Below, piece after piece: positions 14,629 through 22,816 of a DNA stretch of 25,011 nucleotides (position 1 is the stretch's first letter; every line of letters starts with the position of its first letter). The notes beneath the pieces were generated by a model. That model had not been told where the DNA came from and did not search any database. It saw only the letters and a list, made by a program, of their open reading frames with translations. The position numbers and the translations under genes were made by a program. The DNA comes from LGRD01 sp031415135 (lineage in GTDB: Bacteria; Pseudomonadota; Gammaproteobacteria; Burkholderiales; Burkholderiaceae_C), in NCBI GenBank assembly GCA_031415135.1, contig JANORB010000032.1:1-25011 (forward strand), read 5' to 3'.

Positions 14629-16158
14629 ATGAAAAGATTCATTGCGATACTGGCCCTGGGACTCGCGTCCCTCGGGTTTTCGGGCCTGACGCTGGCCCAG
14701 GACAAGGCAGCTTCGGCCCCGGCCGCCGCGGCGTCGGTGGCCGCCGAAGCGGCGCCGCCTGCGGCTGCGGCTGCGGCTGCGGCAGCTGCATCCGCATCCG
14801 CACCCGCCGAAGCGGCCTCCGCCGCGCCCGCGCCGGTGGCCAACAAGGGCGACGTGGCCTGGATGATCGTGGCCACGCTGCTGGTCATCATGATGACCGT
14901 GCCGGGGCTGGCGCTGTTCTACGGCGGCCTGGTGCGATCCAAGAACATGCTGTCGGTGCTGATGCAGGTGTTCGTCACCTTCTCGATGATCGTGGTGCTG
15001 TGGTGCGTCTATGGCTACAGCCTGGCCTTCACCGAGGGCAACGCCTTCATCGGCGGCTTCGACCGGCTGTTCATGAAGGGCCTGTTCGATCCGATGGCGG
15101 GCACGTTTGCGATGGTCGCCACGTTCAGCAAGGGCGTCTACATTCCCGAGCTGCTGTTTGTCGCTTTCCAGGCCACGTTCGCCGGCATCACCTGCTGCCT
15201 GATCGTGGGCGCGTTTGCCGAGCGCATCAAGTTCAGCGCGGTGCTGCTGTTCATGGCGCTGTGGTTCACCTTCAGCTATGCGCCGATCGCCCACATGGTC
15301 TGGTTCTGGATGGGCCCGGACGCTTACGCCAGCAAGGACGTGGTCGACGCGATGAACGGCAAGGCCGGGCTGGTGTGGCAATGGGGCGCGCTCGACTTCG
15401 CCGGCGGCACGGTGGTGCACATCAATGCGGCGGTGGCCGGCCTGGTGGGCGCCTACATGATCGGCAAGCGGGTCGGCTACGGCCGTGAAGCGTTCACGCC
15501 GCACTCGCTGACGCTAACGATGGTGGGCGCCTCGATGCTGTGGGTCGGCTGGTTCGGCTTCAACGCCGGCTCGGCGCTCGAAGCGGGCAACAGCGCGGTG
15601 CTGGCCTTCATGAACACCTTCTCGGCCACCTCGGCGGCGGTGCTGGCCTGGTGCATCGGCGAAACGCTGATGCGCGGCAAGGCCTCGATGCTCGGCGCCG
15701 CATCGGGCGCGGTGGCGGGCCTGGTGGCCATCACGCCGGCGGCCGGCAATGTGGGCCTGATGGGCGCCATCGTGATCGGCTTCGTGGCCGGCTTTGCCTG
15801 CCTGTGGGGCGTGAACGGGCTGAAGAAGATGCTGGGTGCCGACGACTCGCTCGACGTGTTCGGCGTGCACGGTGTGGGCGGCATCGTCGGTGCGCTGCTG
15901 ACCGGCGTGTTCAACAGCCAGTCGCTCGGCGGCCCCGGCCTGGTGGGTGACTGGGTCACGGCCTCGGTCGTCTCCAACGGCATCGGCGCGCAGGTCTGGA
16001 TCCAGCTCAAGGCGGTGCTGCTGACCATCGTCTGGTCGGGTGTGGTCTCGCTGGTGGCGTTCAAGATCGTCGACATGGTGGTCGGCCTGCGGGTGCCCGA
16101 AGACGCCGAGCGCGAAGGCCTGGACATCACGTCCCACGGCGAAACGGCGTACAGCTGA
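14629..16158 (+). CDS. amtB: Ammonium transporter AmtB
   Basis: A 509-residue inner-membrane channel for ammonium. The start at ATG 14629 gives a signal peptide (1-23, ending LAQ-D) like that of other proteobacterial Amt proteins. Residues about 24-75 are an unusual Ala/Ser/Pro/Glu-rich, poly-Ala linker before the first membrane helix. The eleven-helix Amt core follows. Conserved elements include Asp256 in LDFAGGTVVH, and the pore histidines His264 (VVHINA) and His414 (FGVHGVGG), which correspond to E. coli D160, H168 and H318. The C-terminal tail (RVPEDAEREGLD) has the regulatory form that contacts GlnK. Last gene of the operon, followed by a strong terminator. Confidence 0.97.
   Translation: MKRFIAILALGLASLGFSGLTLAQDKAASAPAAAASVAAEAAPPAAAAAAAAAASASAPAEAASAAPAPVANKGDVAWMIVATLLVIMMTVPGLALFYGGLVRSKNMLSVLMQVFVTFSMIVVLWCVYGYSLAFTEGNAFIGGFDRLFMKGLFDPMAGTFAMVATFSKGVYIPELLFVAFQATFAGITCCLIVGAFAERIKFSAVLLFMALWFTFSYAPIAHMVWFWMGPDAYASKDVVDAMNGKAGLVWQWGALDFAGGTVVHINAAVAGLVGAYMIGKRVGYGREAFTPHSLTLTMVGASMLWVGWFGFNAGSALEAGNSAVLAFMNTFSATSAAVLAWCIGETLMRGKASMLGAASGAVAGLVAITPAAGNVGLMGAIVIGFVAGFACLWGVNGLKKMLGADDSLDVFGVHGVGGIVGALLTGVFNSQSLGGPGLVGDWVTASVVSNGIGAQVWIQLKAVLLTIVWSGVVSLVAFKIVDMVVGLRVPEDAEREGLDITSHGETAYS
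14760..14783 (+). repeat. Hexanucleotide tandem repeat within amtB
   Basis: Four perfect copies of TGCGGC lie in the poly-alanine linker of AmtB. The unit preserves the frame, so slippage would change linker length only. Confidence 0.85.
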
Positions 16159-16183
16159 CCCAGCCGCCGTCGTCGTGAACCTG

Positions 16184-16210
16184 AAACGGGCGCTCAGGCG
16201 CCCGTTTTTT
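16184..16210 (+). terminator. Intrinsic terminator after amtB
   Basis: A perfect 10-bp stem, AAACGGGCGC (16184-16193) with GCGCCCGTTT (16198-16207), encloses a TCAG loop and runs into six T residues ending at 16210. It lies 26 nt after the amtB stop and ends the nitrogen operon. Confidence 0.95.
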
Positions 16211-16244
16211 CTGTGTGGCCCGGGGTGTCGATCAGAATCCGCGC

Positions 16245-17180
16245 ATGGTGCTGAACGATCACCCTGGGCCAACGCGCCTGCGCAGCGCCATCGCGACGAC
16301 GCTGTGGCTGCTGGTCGGTGGCTGCGCCATCGGCCCGGCCGTGCCTGCGGCCGGCATCGACATCAGCACCGGGGCAGGTGAGCGCTTGACGCTGGCTCGG
16401 GCGGTGGCCGTGATGCGCCAGGCCGACCACGTGCTGCTGGGCGAAGTGCACGACAACCCGGTGCACCATCGCGCACGCGCCGCACTGATTGCGGCCCTGG
16501 CCGACCGGCGCCCCACCATCGTCTTCGAGCAGTTCGCGCGCTCTGCCGACGCTGCCCTGGCCACCCCGGTGGGCGCCGACCTGGAGGCCTGGGTCGCGCG
16601 CGCCGGCTTCGATCGCACCGGCTGGGCCTGGCCGCTGCACCGCCCGCTGATCGAAGCCGCGCTGGCCGGCCCGCTGCGCCTGCGCGGCGGCAACCTCGAG
16701 CGCGACGAGGTGCGGCAGATCGCGCGTCAGGGGGCTGGCGCGGCGCCGGCCGACCTGAAGGCGCAACTCGCACAGCCTTTGCCCGCCAGTGCCGCCGACG
16801 CGCTCGACCGCGAACTGCTGGGGGGCCACTGCGGCCAGTTGCCCGCCGCCGCGCTGCCCCGCATGCGCGATGCGCAGGCCGCGCGCGACGCCGCGATGGC
16901 CGACGCGCTGCTGCGCGCGGCGAACGCCGGCGCCACGCCGACCGTGCTGATCGCCGGCAACGGCCATGTGCGGCGCGACCACGGCGTGCCACTCTGGCTG
17001 GCGCGGCGAGAGCCGGCGGCGCGGGTGCTCAGCGTCGGGTTCCTGGAGGTCGACGCTGACGGCAATGCGCCGCCGGCGGCACAGCGCGCGGTGTACGACC
17101 TGGTGTGGGTCACGCCGCGCCGGCCGCGGCCCGATCCATGCGCCGGCTTCTCGCTCCCGCCGGCGGTAGCCAGGCCTTGA
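16245..17180 (+). CDS. ChaN family lipoprotein (haem-binding uptake, Tiki superfamily)
   Basis: A 311-residue protein. The ATG at 16245 is preferred over a GTG at 16215 that sits against the terminator. Residues 13-26 are hydrophobic and end in a lipobox-like VGGC with Cys27. The ChaN signature LGEVHDNPVHH is at about 63-73, followed by the IVFEQF segment and later IAGNGHVRRDHGVP, where His residues match the family's metal/haem-binding positions. The fold is related to TraB/Tiki proteins. ChaN of Campylobacter binds haem at the outer membrane; whether this one does so is inference. It has its own transcription unit after the amtB terminator, and its stop lies 20 nt from the stop of the convergent CoA-transferase gene. 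Confidence 0.85.
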   Translation: MVLNDHPGPTRLRSAIATTLWLLVGGCAIGPAVPAAGIDISTGAGERLTLARAVAVMRQADHVLLGEVHDNPVHHRARAALIAALADRRPTIVFEQFARSADAALATPVGADLEAWVARAGFDRTGWAWPLHRPLIEAALAGPLRLRGGNLERDEVRQIARQGAGAAPADLKAQLAQPLPASAADALDRELLGGHCGQLPAAALPRMRDAQAARDAAMADALLRAANAGATPTVLIAGNGHVRRDHGVPLWLARREPAARVLSVGFLEVDADGNAPPAAQRAVYDLVWVTPRRPRPDPCAGFSLPPAVARP

Positions 17181-17200
17181 CAGGCCATGCGCGCGCGCCG

Positions 17201-18397
17201 TCAGACCACCTTTTTTTCGATCAGCCGCGCGAGCCGCTGTGCATTGATGCCCGCGTCGCGCAGCACGGCGGCGGTGTCTTCGCCGAGCCGCGGCGCGGAC
17301 GTTCGAATCGCGCCCGGCGTTTGCGACAGCTTGGGCACGATGCCCGGCACGTCGACCTCCCAGCCGTCGCGGGTGGTGATGCGCTGGAGCATGCCGCGCG
17401 CGCGGTACTGCGGGTCTTCGGCAATGTCGCGCGCGGTGTACATGCGGCCCACCGGCACCTGCGCCGCAGTCATCAGCGCGAGCACGTCGTCGACGTTGCG
17501 CTGCGAGGTCCACGCGCCGATCGCGGCGTCCAGTTCGTCGGCGCGCTGGACCCGGCCTTCGTTGGCCGCCAGGTCGGGCGCGCCGGCCAGGTCGGGCCGG
17601 CCGATGGCGTTCATCAGGCGCTTGAAGATGCTGTCGCCGTTGCCGGCAACGATCACGTAGCCATCGCGGCACGGGTAGCCGTTGGTCGGCGCGATGCCGG
17701 GCAGGGCGCCGCCCGAGGCCTCGCGCACCGCACCGAAGACGCTGTACTCCGGCAGCAGGCTTTCCATGCAATTGAAGACCGATTCGTACAGCGCCACATC
17801 GACCACCTGGCCTTGGCCGCCGTTGGCATCGCGCTCGCGCAAGGCCAGCAACACGCCGATCACACCGTGCAGCGCCGCCAGCGTGTCGCCGATCGAGACA
17901 CCACAGCGCACCGGCACCCGCCCCGCTTCACCGGTGATGTAGCGCAGCCCGCCCATCGCCTCGCCGACCACGCCGAAGCCGGGGCGGTCGCGGTACGGCC
18001 CGTCCTGCCCGAAGCCCGAAACGCGCAGCATCACCAGCCGCGGGTTGAGGGCCGAGAGCGCCTCCCAGCCGATGCCCCAGCCCTCCAGCGTGCCGGGCTT
18101 GAAGTTCTCGATCAGCACGTCGGCATCGCGCGCCAGTTCGCGCAGCACCTGCTGGCCGTCGGGCTGGCGCAGGTCCAGCGTGACGCTCTTCTTGTTGCGC
18201 GACTGCACCTGCCACCACACCGAGGTGCCGTCTTTCAGCATGCGCCACGCGCGCAGCGGGTCGCCCTTGCCGGGCGGCTCGATCTTGATCACCTCGGCAC
18301 CAAAATCGCCCAGCATCTTGCCGGCAAACGGGCCGGCGATCAGCTGCCCGAGTTCGAGCACGCGCACACCGGCAAGCACCTGGCGGGTCGGGTTCAT
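17201..18397 (-). CDS. CaiB/BaiF family (family III) CoA-transferase
   Basis: A 398-residue cytoplasmic enzyme that moves CoA between acyl-CoA and a carboxylic acid. ATG 18397 (MNPTRQVLAG) follows a GGAG site and starts exactly at the family's opening LAGVRVLELGQLIAGPFAG. Further landmarks are DVLIENFKPGTL (93-104) and GVSIGDTLAALHGVIG (166-181). Asp171 in that second motif corresponds to the catalytic Asp169 of formyl-CoA transferase. The C-terminal domain with the conserved Tyr/Asp-rich GRMYTARDI segment is present. The substrate cannot be read from sequence; the PGFGVVGEAMGGL variant is common in environmental Burkholderiales homologues. It is divergent from gshA. Confidence 0.92.
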   Translation of the reverse strand: MNPTRQVLAGVRVLELGQLIAGPFAGKMLGDFGAEVIKIEPPGKGDPLRAWRMLKDGTSVWWQVQSRNKKSVTLDLRQPDGQQVLRELARDADVLIENFKPGTLEGWGIGWEALSALNPRLVMLRVSGFGQDGPYRDRPGFGVVGEAMGGLRYITGEAGRVPVRCGVSIGDTLAALHGVIGVLLALRERDANGGQGQVVDVALYESVFNCMESLLPEYSVFGAVREASGGALPGIAPTNGYPCRDGYVIVAGNGDSIFKRLMNAIGRPDLAGAPDLAANEGRVQRADELDAAIGAWTSQRNVDDVLALMTAAQVPVGRMYTARDIAEDPQYRARGMLQRITTRDGWEVDVPGIVPKLSQTPGAIRTSAPRLGEDTAAVLRDAGINAQRLARLIEKKVV

Positions 18398-18545
18398 CAC
18401 ATCACTCCAGACAAAAGCCGCGGGGCTGGCCCGCGACCGAAGACATGAATTCTGGCCGAGCCATCGCCGGCTCAGGCTTGATGCGGCCCGCGGCGACCCC
18501 ACTTCCCTAGAATTCCCTTGTTTCCCTCGTCAACCGGGCCCCGTC

Positions 18546-19841
18546 ATGGTTCCTCACCTGCTCACCGCGCTCACCGGCCCGATCAATGAACTCGAGCAGC
18601 GCATCCTGGAGTCGCTGCCCGCCATCGAGCGCTGGTTCCGCCTCGAATGGATGGAGCACACACCGCCGTTCTACACCGCGGTGGATGTGCGCAACGCCGG
18701 CTTCAAGCTCGCGCCGGTGGACACCAACCTGTTCCCCGGCGGCTTCAACAACCTCACGGTCGAGATGCTGCCGCTGGCGGTGCAGGCGGCGATGGCGGCG
18801 ATCGAGAAAATCTGCCCCGAAGCCAAGAACCTGCTGCTGATCCCGGAGAACCACACCCGCAACACCTTCTACCTGATGAACGTGCAGCGGCTGATGCAGA
18901 TTTTTCACCAGGCCGGGCTGAACGTGCGCCTGGGCACGCTGGACGACAGCATCAAGTCGCCCACCGAGATCGCCTTGCCCGACGGCAGCAACATCACCGT
19001 CGAGCCGCTGGTGCGCACGCGCGGGCGCCTGGGGCTGAAGAACTTCGATCCCTGCACCATCCTGCTCAACAACGACCTGTCCGCCGGTGTGCCCAAGGTG
19101 CTGGAGAACCTGCACGAGCAGTACCTGCTGCCGCCGCTGCACGCCGGCTGGGCCACGCGCCGCAAGACCAAGCACTTTGCCGCGTATGAAGAGGTGGCCA
19201 AGAAATTCGCCAAGCTGCTGGGCATGGACCCGTGGCTCATCAACCCGATGTTTGCGCGCTGCGGCGAAGTGAACCTCGGCGACGGCAGCGGTGCGGACTG
19301 CCTGATGACAAATGCCGAAGCGCTGCTCGCCAAGGTCAAGCGCAAGTACAAGGAATATGGCATCAACGAGAAGCCGTTCATCATCGTGAAGGCCGACGCC
19401 GGCACTTACGGGATGGGCATCATGACGGTGCGCGACCCGAAGGATCTGGCCGACCTGAGCCGGCGCGCGCGCAACAAGATGAGCGCCATCAAAGACGGGC
19501 ACGAGGTCTGCGAGGTGATGCTGCAAGAAGGCGTTCCGACCTTCGAGCGCGTCAACGACGCCGTGGCCGAACCCGTGGTGTACATGATCGACCGCTACGT
19601 GGTGGGAGGCTTCTATCGTGTCAACGCCGAACGTGGCATCGACGAAAACCTCGATGCGCCCGGCGCCAGCTTCGTGCCGCTGGCGTTTGCCGAATCCAAC
19701 CAGCTGCCCAAGCCGGGCGCCAAACCCGGCATCAGCGCGCCGAACCGCTTCTACATGTACGGCGTGATCGCGCGCCTGGCCATGGTGGCGGCCAGCTACG
19801 AGCTGGAGTCCACCGACCCGAATGCGGAGGTCTACGAATGA
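18546..19841 (+). CDS. gshA: Glutamate-cysteine ligase, proteobacterial TIGR02049 type
   Basis: A 431-residue enzyme making gamma-glutamylcysteine, the first step of glutathione synthesis. It is the type found in Burkholderiales and Acidithiobacillus, unrelated in length and motifs to E. coli GshA. ATG 18546 gives the usual N-terminus MVPHLLTALTGPINELE. Recognisable segments are PVDTNLFPGGFNN (59-71), LIPENHTRNTFYL, FIIVKADAGTYGMGIMTV (about 278-295, ATP-grasp-like) and YMIDRYVVGGFYRVN. No frame defects are seen. In many betaproteobacteria gshB follows directly; here an acetyltransferase and kup follow instead, so gshB must lie elsewhere. A TAGAAT hexamer at 18508-18513 could be a -10 element, but no matching -35 is seen. 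Confidence 0.93.
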   Translation: MVPHLLTALTGPINELEQRILESLPAIERWFRLEWMEHTPPFYTAVDVRNAGFKLAPVDTNLFPGGFNNLTVEMLPLAVQAAMAAIEKICPEAKNLLLIPENHTRNTFYLMNVQRLMQIFHQAGLNVRLGTLDDSIKSPTEIALPDGSNITVEPLVRTRGRLGLKNFDPCTILLNNDLSAGVPKVLENLHEQYLLPPLHAGWATRRKTKHFAAYEEVAKKFAKLLGMDPWLINPMFARCGEVNLGDGSGADCLMTNAEALLAKVKRKYKEYGINEKPFIIVKADAGTYGMGIMTVRDPKDLADLSRRARNKMSAIKDGHEVCEVMLQEGVPTFERVNDAVAEPVVYMIDRYVVGGFYRVNAERGIDENLDAPGASFVPLAFAESNQLPKPGAKPGISAPNRFYMYGVIARLAMVAASYELESTDPNAEVYE

Positions 19842-19938
19842 GTTGGGCGCCACGTGTTTCGCGAAGGAAAAGTGCCAGCGCTGGCAGCCCCGGACTCACG
19901 ATCCCAAGCTCGCGCCGCCGAAGCAGGCCTGTTCACCG

Positions 19939-20394
19939 ATGAAGATCGAAATCGACGACCTCTCGCACCCCGCGATCCATGCATTGCTGAATGAGCATTT
20001 GCAAAACATGCATGAGCTGGGCCCGCCCGAGAGCGTGCACGCGCTGGATCTGGACAGACTCAGACAGCCAGTGATCACGTTCTGGGCTGCCTGGGATGGC
20101 TTGCTGCTGCTGGGTTGCGGCGCCCTGAAGGAACTGGACCCCAGGCACGGCGAAGTCAAGTCCATGCGCACGCCCAGCGCACGCCGCCGCCAGGGGGCCG
20201 GGCGCGCCATCCTCGGTCGCATCATCGAAGTGGCGCGCTCTCGCGGCTATGAGCGCTTGAGCCTCGAAACCGGCTCGGTGGAAGCGTTCGCGCCCGCGCA
20301 GCGGCTCTACCAGAGCTTTGGCTTCACCTGCTGCGGGCCGTTCGGCAAGTACGTCGAAGACCCGAACAGTGTGTTCATGACAATGCGCCTGTAA
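19939..20394 (+). CDS. GNAT family N-acetyltransferase
   Basis: A 151-residue cytoplasmic protein beginning MKIEIDDLSHPAIHALLNEH; ATG 19939 is chosen because upstream codons in the frame do not resemble the family. The acetyl-CoA binding motif A is RRQGAGRAIL (83-92), preceded by the beta-strand GEVKSMRTP and followed by the motif B region AQRLYQSFGFTCCGPFGKY (120-138). It resembles PhnO/YsnE-like acetyltransferases with the EVKSMRV-type core. The substrate is unknown. It lies 97 nt after gshA, possibly in the same transcript, and the gap shows no other feature. Confidence 0.88.
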   Translation: MKIEIDDLSHPAIHALLNEHLQNMHELGPPESVHALDLDRLRQPVITFWAAWDGLLLLGCGALKELDPRHGEVKSMRTPSARRRQGAGRAILGRIIEVARSRGYERLSLETGSVEAFAPAQRLYQSFGFTCCGPFGKYVEDPNSVFMTMRL

Positions 20395-20545
20395 GGGACA
20401 TCGTCGCCGTCACGCGCCGACTCGGTGGGGCCTCCACATGGCAATGCCTCCAGGACGATGAACAGGCAGGCTTGGACAAAGGCGTTGCTGCACTGCAACA
20501 TTTAGATCGACTGGCGCGTGAACCGAGCGTCAAAGGCCGGCTTCG

Positions 20546-22480
20546 TTGGGTGCGCCGGGCGCACAATCCGCTGCTGCCCGCCCCACCCCGCCTTCTGTGC
20601 TCCCCCCGTCATCGAGACCCACTTCCTCCAGCCTGGCCGCGTTGACGCTGGGCGCCGTGGGCGTGGTGTATGGCGACATCGGCACCAGCCCGCTGTATGC
20701 GTTGAAGGAGGTGTTCGCCAGCGGCCACGTGCCGCTGACACCGCACAACATCTACGGTGTGCTGTCGCTGGTGTTCTGGACCCTCACGGTGGTGGTGTCG
20801 CTCAAGTACGTGGTGCTGATCCTGCGCGCCGACAACAACGGCGAGGGCGGGCTGATCGCCATGCTGGCGCTGGCCTCGCAAGCGGTGAAGCACAAGCCCG
20901 TGTTGCGCCGACGGCTGCTGCTGCTGGGCATCTTCGGCACCGCGATCTTCTTTGGCGACGGTGTCATCACGCCGGCGATCTCGGTGCTGTCGGCCGTCGA
21001 AGGGCTGGAGGTCGCCGCACCCGCGCTGCACGCGTATGTGGTGCCGATCACGTTGGTGGTGTTGACGGCGCTGTTCATGGTGCAGCGGCACGGCTCGGCC
21101 AGCATGGGCAAATGGTTCGGGCCGATCACCGCGCTGTGGTTCGTGGTGCTCTCCGTGCTGGGCATCGTGCACATCGCCACCAACCCGGCGGTGCTGTGGG
21201 CGCTGAGCCCGCACTACGCGTTCGCCTTCATGCTTTCCCAGCCGGCCATCGCCTTCATCGCGCTGGGCTCGGTGGTGCTGTGCGTCACGGGCGCCGAGGC
21301 GCTGTACGCCGACATGGGCCACTTCGGCAAACGGCCGATCCGGCTCGCCTGGTTCAGCCTGGTGATGCCGGCCCTGGTGCTGAACTATTTCGGCCAGGGC
21401 GCGATGCTGCTGGCCAGCCCGGAGAAGGTCAAGAACCCGTTCTTCGAGATGGCGCCGACCTGGGCCCTGTACCCGCTGATCGCGCTGGCCACCTGCGCCA
21501 CCGTGATCGCGTCGCAGGCGCTGATCACGGCGGCGTTTTCGGTCACCAAGCAGGCCATTCAGCTCGGCTACCTGCCGCGGGTGCGTGTGCTGCACACCTC
21601 GGTGAAAGAAACCGGCCAGGTGTACGTGCCGTTCGTCAACTGGGGCCTGTACGCGTGCATCGTGCTGGCGGTGGTGGCGTTCGGCTCCAGCAGCAAGCTG
21701 GCGGCGGCCTACGGCATCGCGGTGACGAACGACATGCTGATCACCACCACCATGACGTTCTTCGTCATCCGCTACGGCTGGAAGTACCCGTGGCCGCTGT
21801 GCGTTGCCGCGACCGGTTTTTTCTTCCTGGTCGACTTCACCTACTTCGCCGCCAACATCGTCAAGGTGTTCGACGGCGGCTGGTTCCCGGTCGTCATCGG
21901 CGGCTTCATGTTCATGCTGATGATGACCTGGAAGCAGGGCCGCCGCCTGATGAGCGAGCGGCTGCGCGTCGATGCGATCGACCTGAAGAGTTTTCTCGAA
22001 GCGGTGTTCGTCAGCCCGCCCGCGCGGGTGCAGGGCACGGCCGTGTTCCTGGCCAGCGAACAAGGCATCACGCCGACCGCGCTGCTGCACAACCTGAAGC
22101 ACAACAAGGTGCTGCACGAGACCAACCTGTTCGTCACCGTCAAGCACCACGAGCGGCCGTGGATCGGCTTCGACAAGCGGGCGCAGATCGAATCGCTGGG
22201 GCACGACTGCTGGCAGGTGACGCTGCATTTCGGCTTCAAGAACGAGCCCGACGTGCCCGAGGCGCTGGCGCTGCTGCGCGGCCGCGGCGTGCAGCTCGAC
22301 GACATGGACACCAGCTACTTCCTGTCGCGCGACATCGTCATCCCCACGCTGGGTGCGGGCATGTCCATCTGGCGCGAAAAGCTGTTCGCCAGCATGCACC
22401 GCAACGCCGCCGCCGCGGCCGACTTCCTGAGCCTGCCCACCAACCGGGTGGTGGAGCTGGGGTCGAAGGTGGAGATTTGA
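20546..22480 (+). CDS. kup: Low-affinity potassium transport system protein Kup
   Basis: An inner-membrane K+/H+ symporter of about 625-644 residues. The family begins with TLGAVGVVYGDIGTSPLYALKEVF, seen here from about residue 34. There are about 12 hydrophobic segments to residue about 465, then a cytoplasmic C-terminal domain containing RVQGTAVFLA and VMT-like strands. The start codon is uncertain: no ATG lies in frame before the first membrane helix, and candidates are TTG 20546 (used here) or GTG 20597. The 151-nt gap after the acetyltransferase (20395-20545) has no recognisable signal. Length and motifs are otherwise normal. Confidence 0.94.
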   Translation: MGAPGAQSAAARPTPPSVLPPSSRPTSSSLAALTLGAVGVVYGDIGTSPLYALKEVFASGHVPLTPHNIYGVLSLVFWTLTVVVSLKYVVLILRADNNGEGGLIAMLALASQAVKHKPVLRRRLLLLGIFGTAIFFGDGVITPAISVLSAVEGLEVAAPALHAYVVPITLVVLTALFMVQRHGSASMGKWFGPITALWFVVLSVLGIVHIATNPAVLWALSPHYAFAFMLSQPAIAFIALGSVVLCVTGAEALYADMGHFGKRPIRLAWFSLVMPALVLNYFGQGAMLLASPEKVKNPFFEMAPTWALYPLIALATCATVIASQALITAAFSVTKQAIQLGYLPRVRVLHTSVKETGQVYVPFVNWGLYACIVLAVVAFGSSSKLAAAYGIAVTNDMLITTTMTFFVIRYGWKYPWPLCVAATGFFFLVDFTYFAANIVKVFDGGWFPVVIGGFMFMLMMTWKQGRRLMSERLRVDAIDLKSFLEAVFVSPPARVQGTAVFLASEQGITPTALLHNLKHNKVLHETNLFVTVKHHERPWIGFDKRAQIESLGHDCWQVTLHFGFKNEPDVPEALALLRGRGVQLDDMDTSYFLSRDIVIPTLGAGMSIWREKLFASMHRNAAAAADFLSLPTNRVVELGSKVEI

Positions 22481-22496
22481 CCGACTTGCGCGGGCC

Positions 22497-22736
22497 TCAC
22501 AGCAGCGCCGCCAGCGGCACGGCCTCCATGCGCTCGGCCAACGCGTAGCGCAGCTCGCCGGGGTAGACGACGTACAAGTGGTCGAGTTGCAGATCGTGCA
22601 TTGCGATGTTCATCGACGGCGTGACACGCGGCGCATCGGCGCGCTTGAACTCCACGCCGATGCGCAACCCGCCCTTGAACAGCAGCAAGTCGAGTTCAGC
22701 GCCGTTGTGCGTGGCCCAGAAACAGGCGGTCGATGT
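22497..22736 (-). pseudogene. C-terminal stub of a DUF4143-type AAA ATPase
   Basis: About 80 residues from near 22736 to a TGA at 22497 read TACFWATHNGAELDLLLFKG and onward, followed by RIGVEFKRADAP and LDHLYVVYPGE. This is the typical C-terminal end of ATP-binding proteins with an AAA domain and DUF4143, where GAELDLL...GVEFK is a PD-(D/E)XK-like segment. The full proteins have about 380-400 residues. An in-frame stop lies immediately upstream (near 22737-22739) and no N-terminal ATPase sequence is present, so this is a truncated remnant. The break abuts an AT-rich inverted repeat, which suggests deletion or insertion at that point. Confidence 0.7.
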
Positions 22737-22758
22737 TCACCCCGGCAGCGTGAAGCAA

Positions 22759-22801
22759 AGACCATGAAAAAGGAACTTGTCGTATTCCTGTTTCATGGTC
22801 T
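22759..22801. repeat. AT-rich 17-bp inverted repeat (hairpin)
   Basis: AGACCATGAAAAAGGAA (22759-22775) and its near-perfect reverse complement (22785-22801) match at 16 of 17 positions across a 9-nt loop. The stem is far more AT-rich than the surrounding DNA. It lies between the ATPase stub and the PIN toxin gene. It could act as a weak terminator for the minus-strand toxin operon, although only a short T tract follows, or be the footprint of a small mobile element. Confidence 0.85.
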
Positions 22802-22815
22802 GATTTCAAATCAGA
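22799..22815. repeat. 17-nt palindrome adjoining the toxin stop
   Basis: TCTGATTT-C-AAATCAGA is a perfect 8-bp dyad directly after the toxin stop codon, overlapping the end of the larger hairpin by three bases. Only one of the two structures can form fully at a time. Confidence 0.85.
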
Positions 22816-22816
22816 T

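Noticed and set aside
17930..18010. Apparent loss of the catalytic Asp in the CoA-transferase (PGFGVVGEAMGG in place of a GYD form)
   Set aside because: The catalytic Asp169 of formyl-CoA transferase aligns with the later GVSIGD motif; Asp171 is present there, so the active site looks intact.
20518..22548. 676-codon plus-strand frame overlapping kup
   Set aside because: Out of frame with the clearly membrane-embedded Kup protein and composed of Arg/Ala/Gly-rich shadow sequence.
22738..22797. Twenty-codon minus-strand frame beginning MKQEYDKFLFHG in the hairpin
   Set aside because: It arises from the inverted repeat, has no recognisable homology, and ends after 19 residues; no evidence that it is translated.
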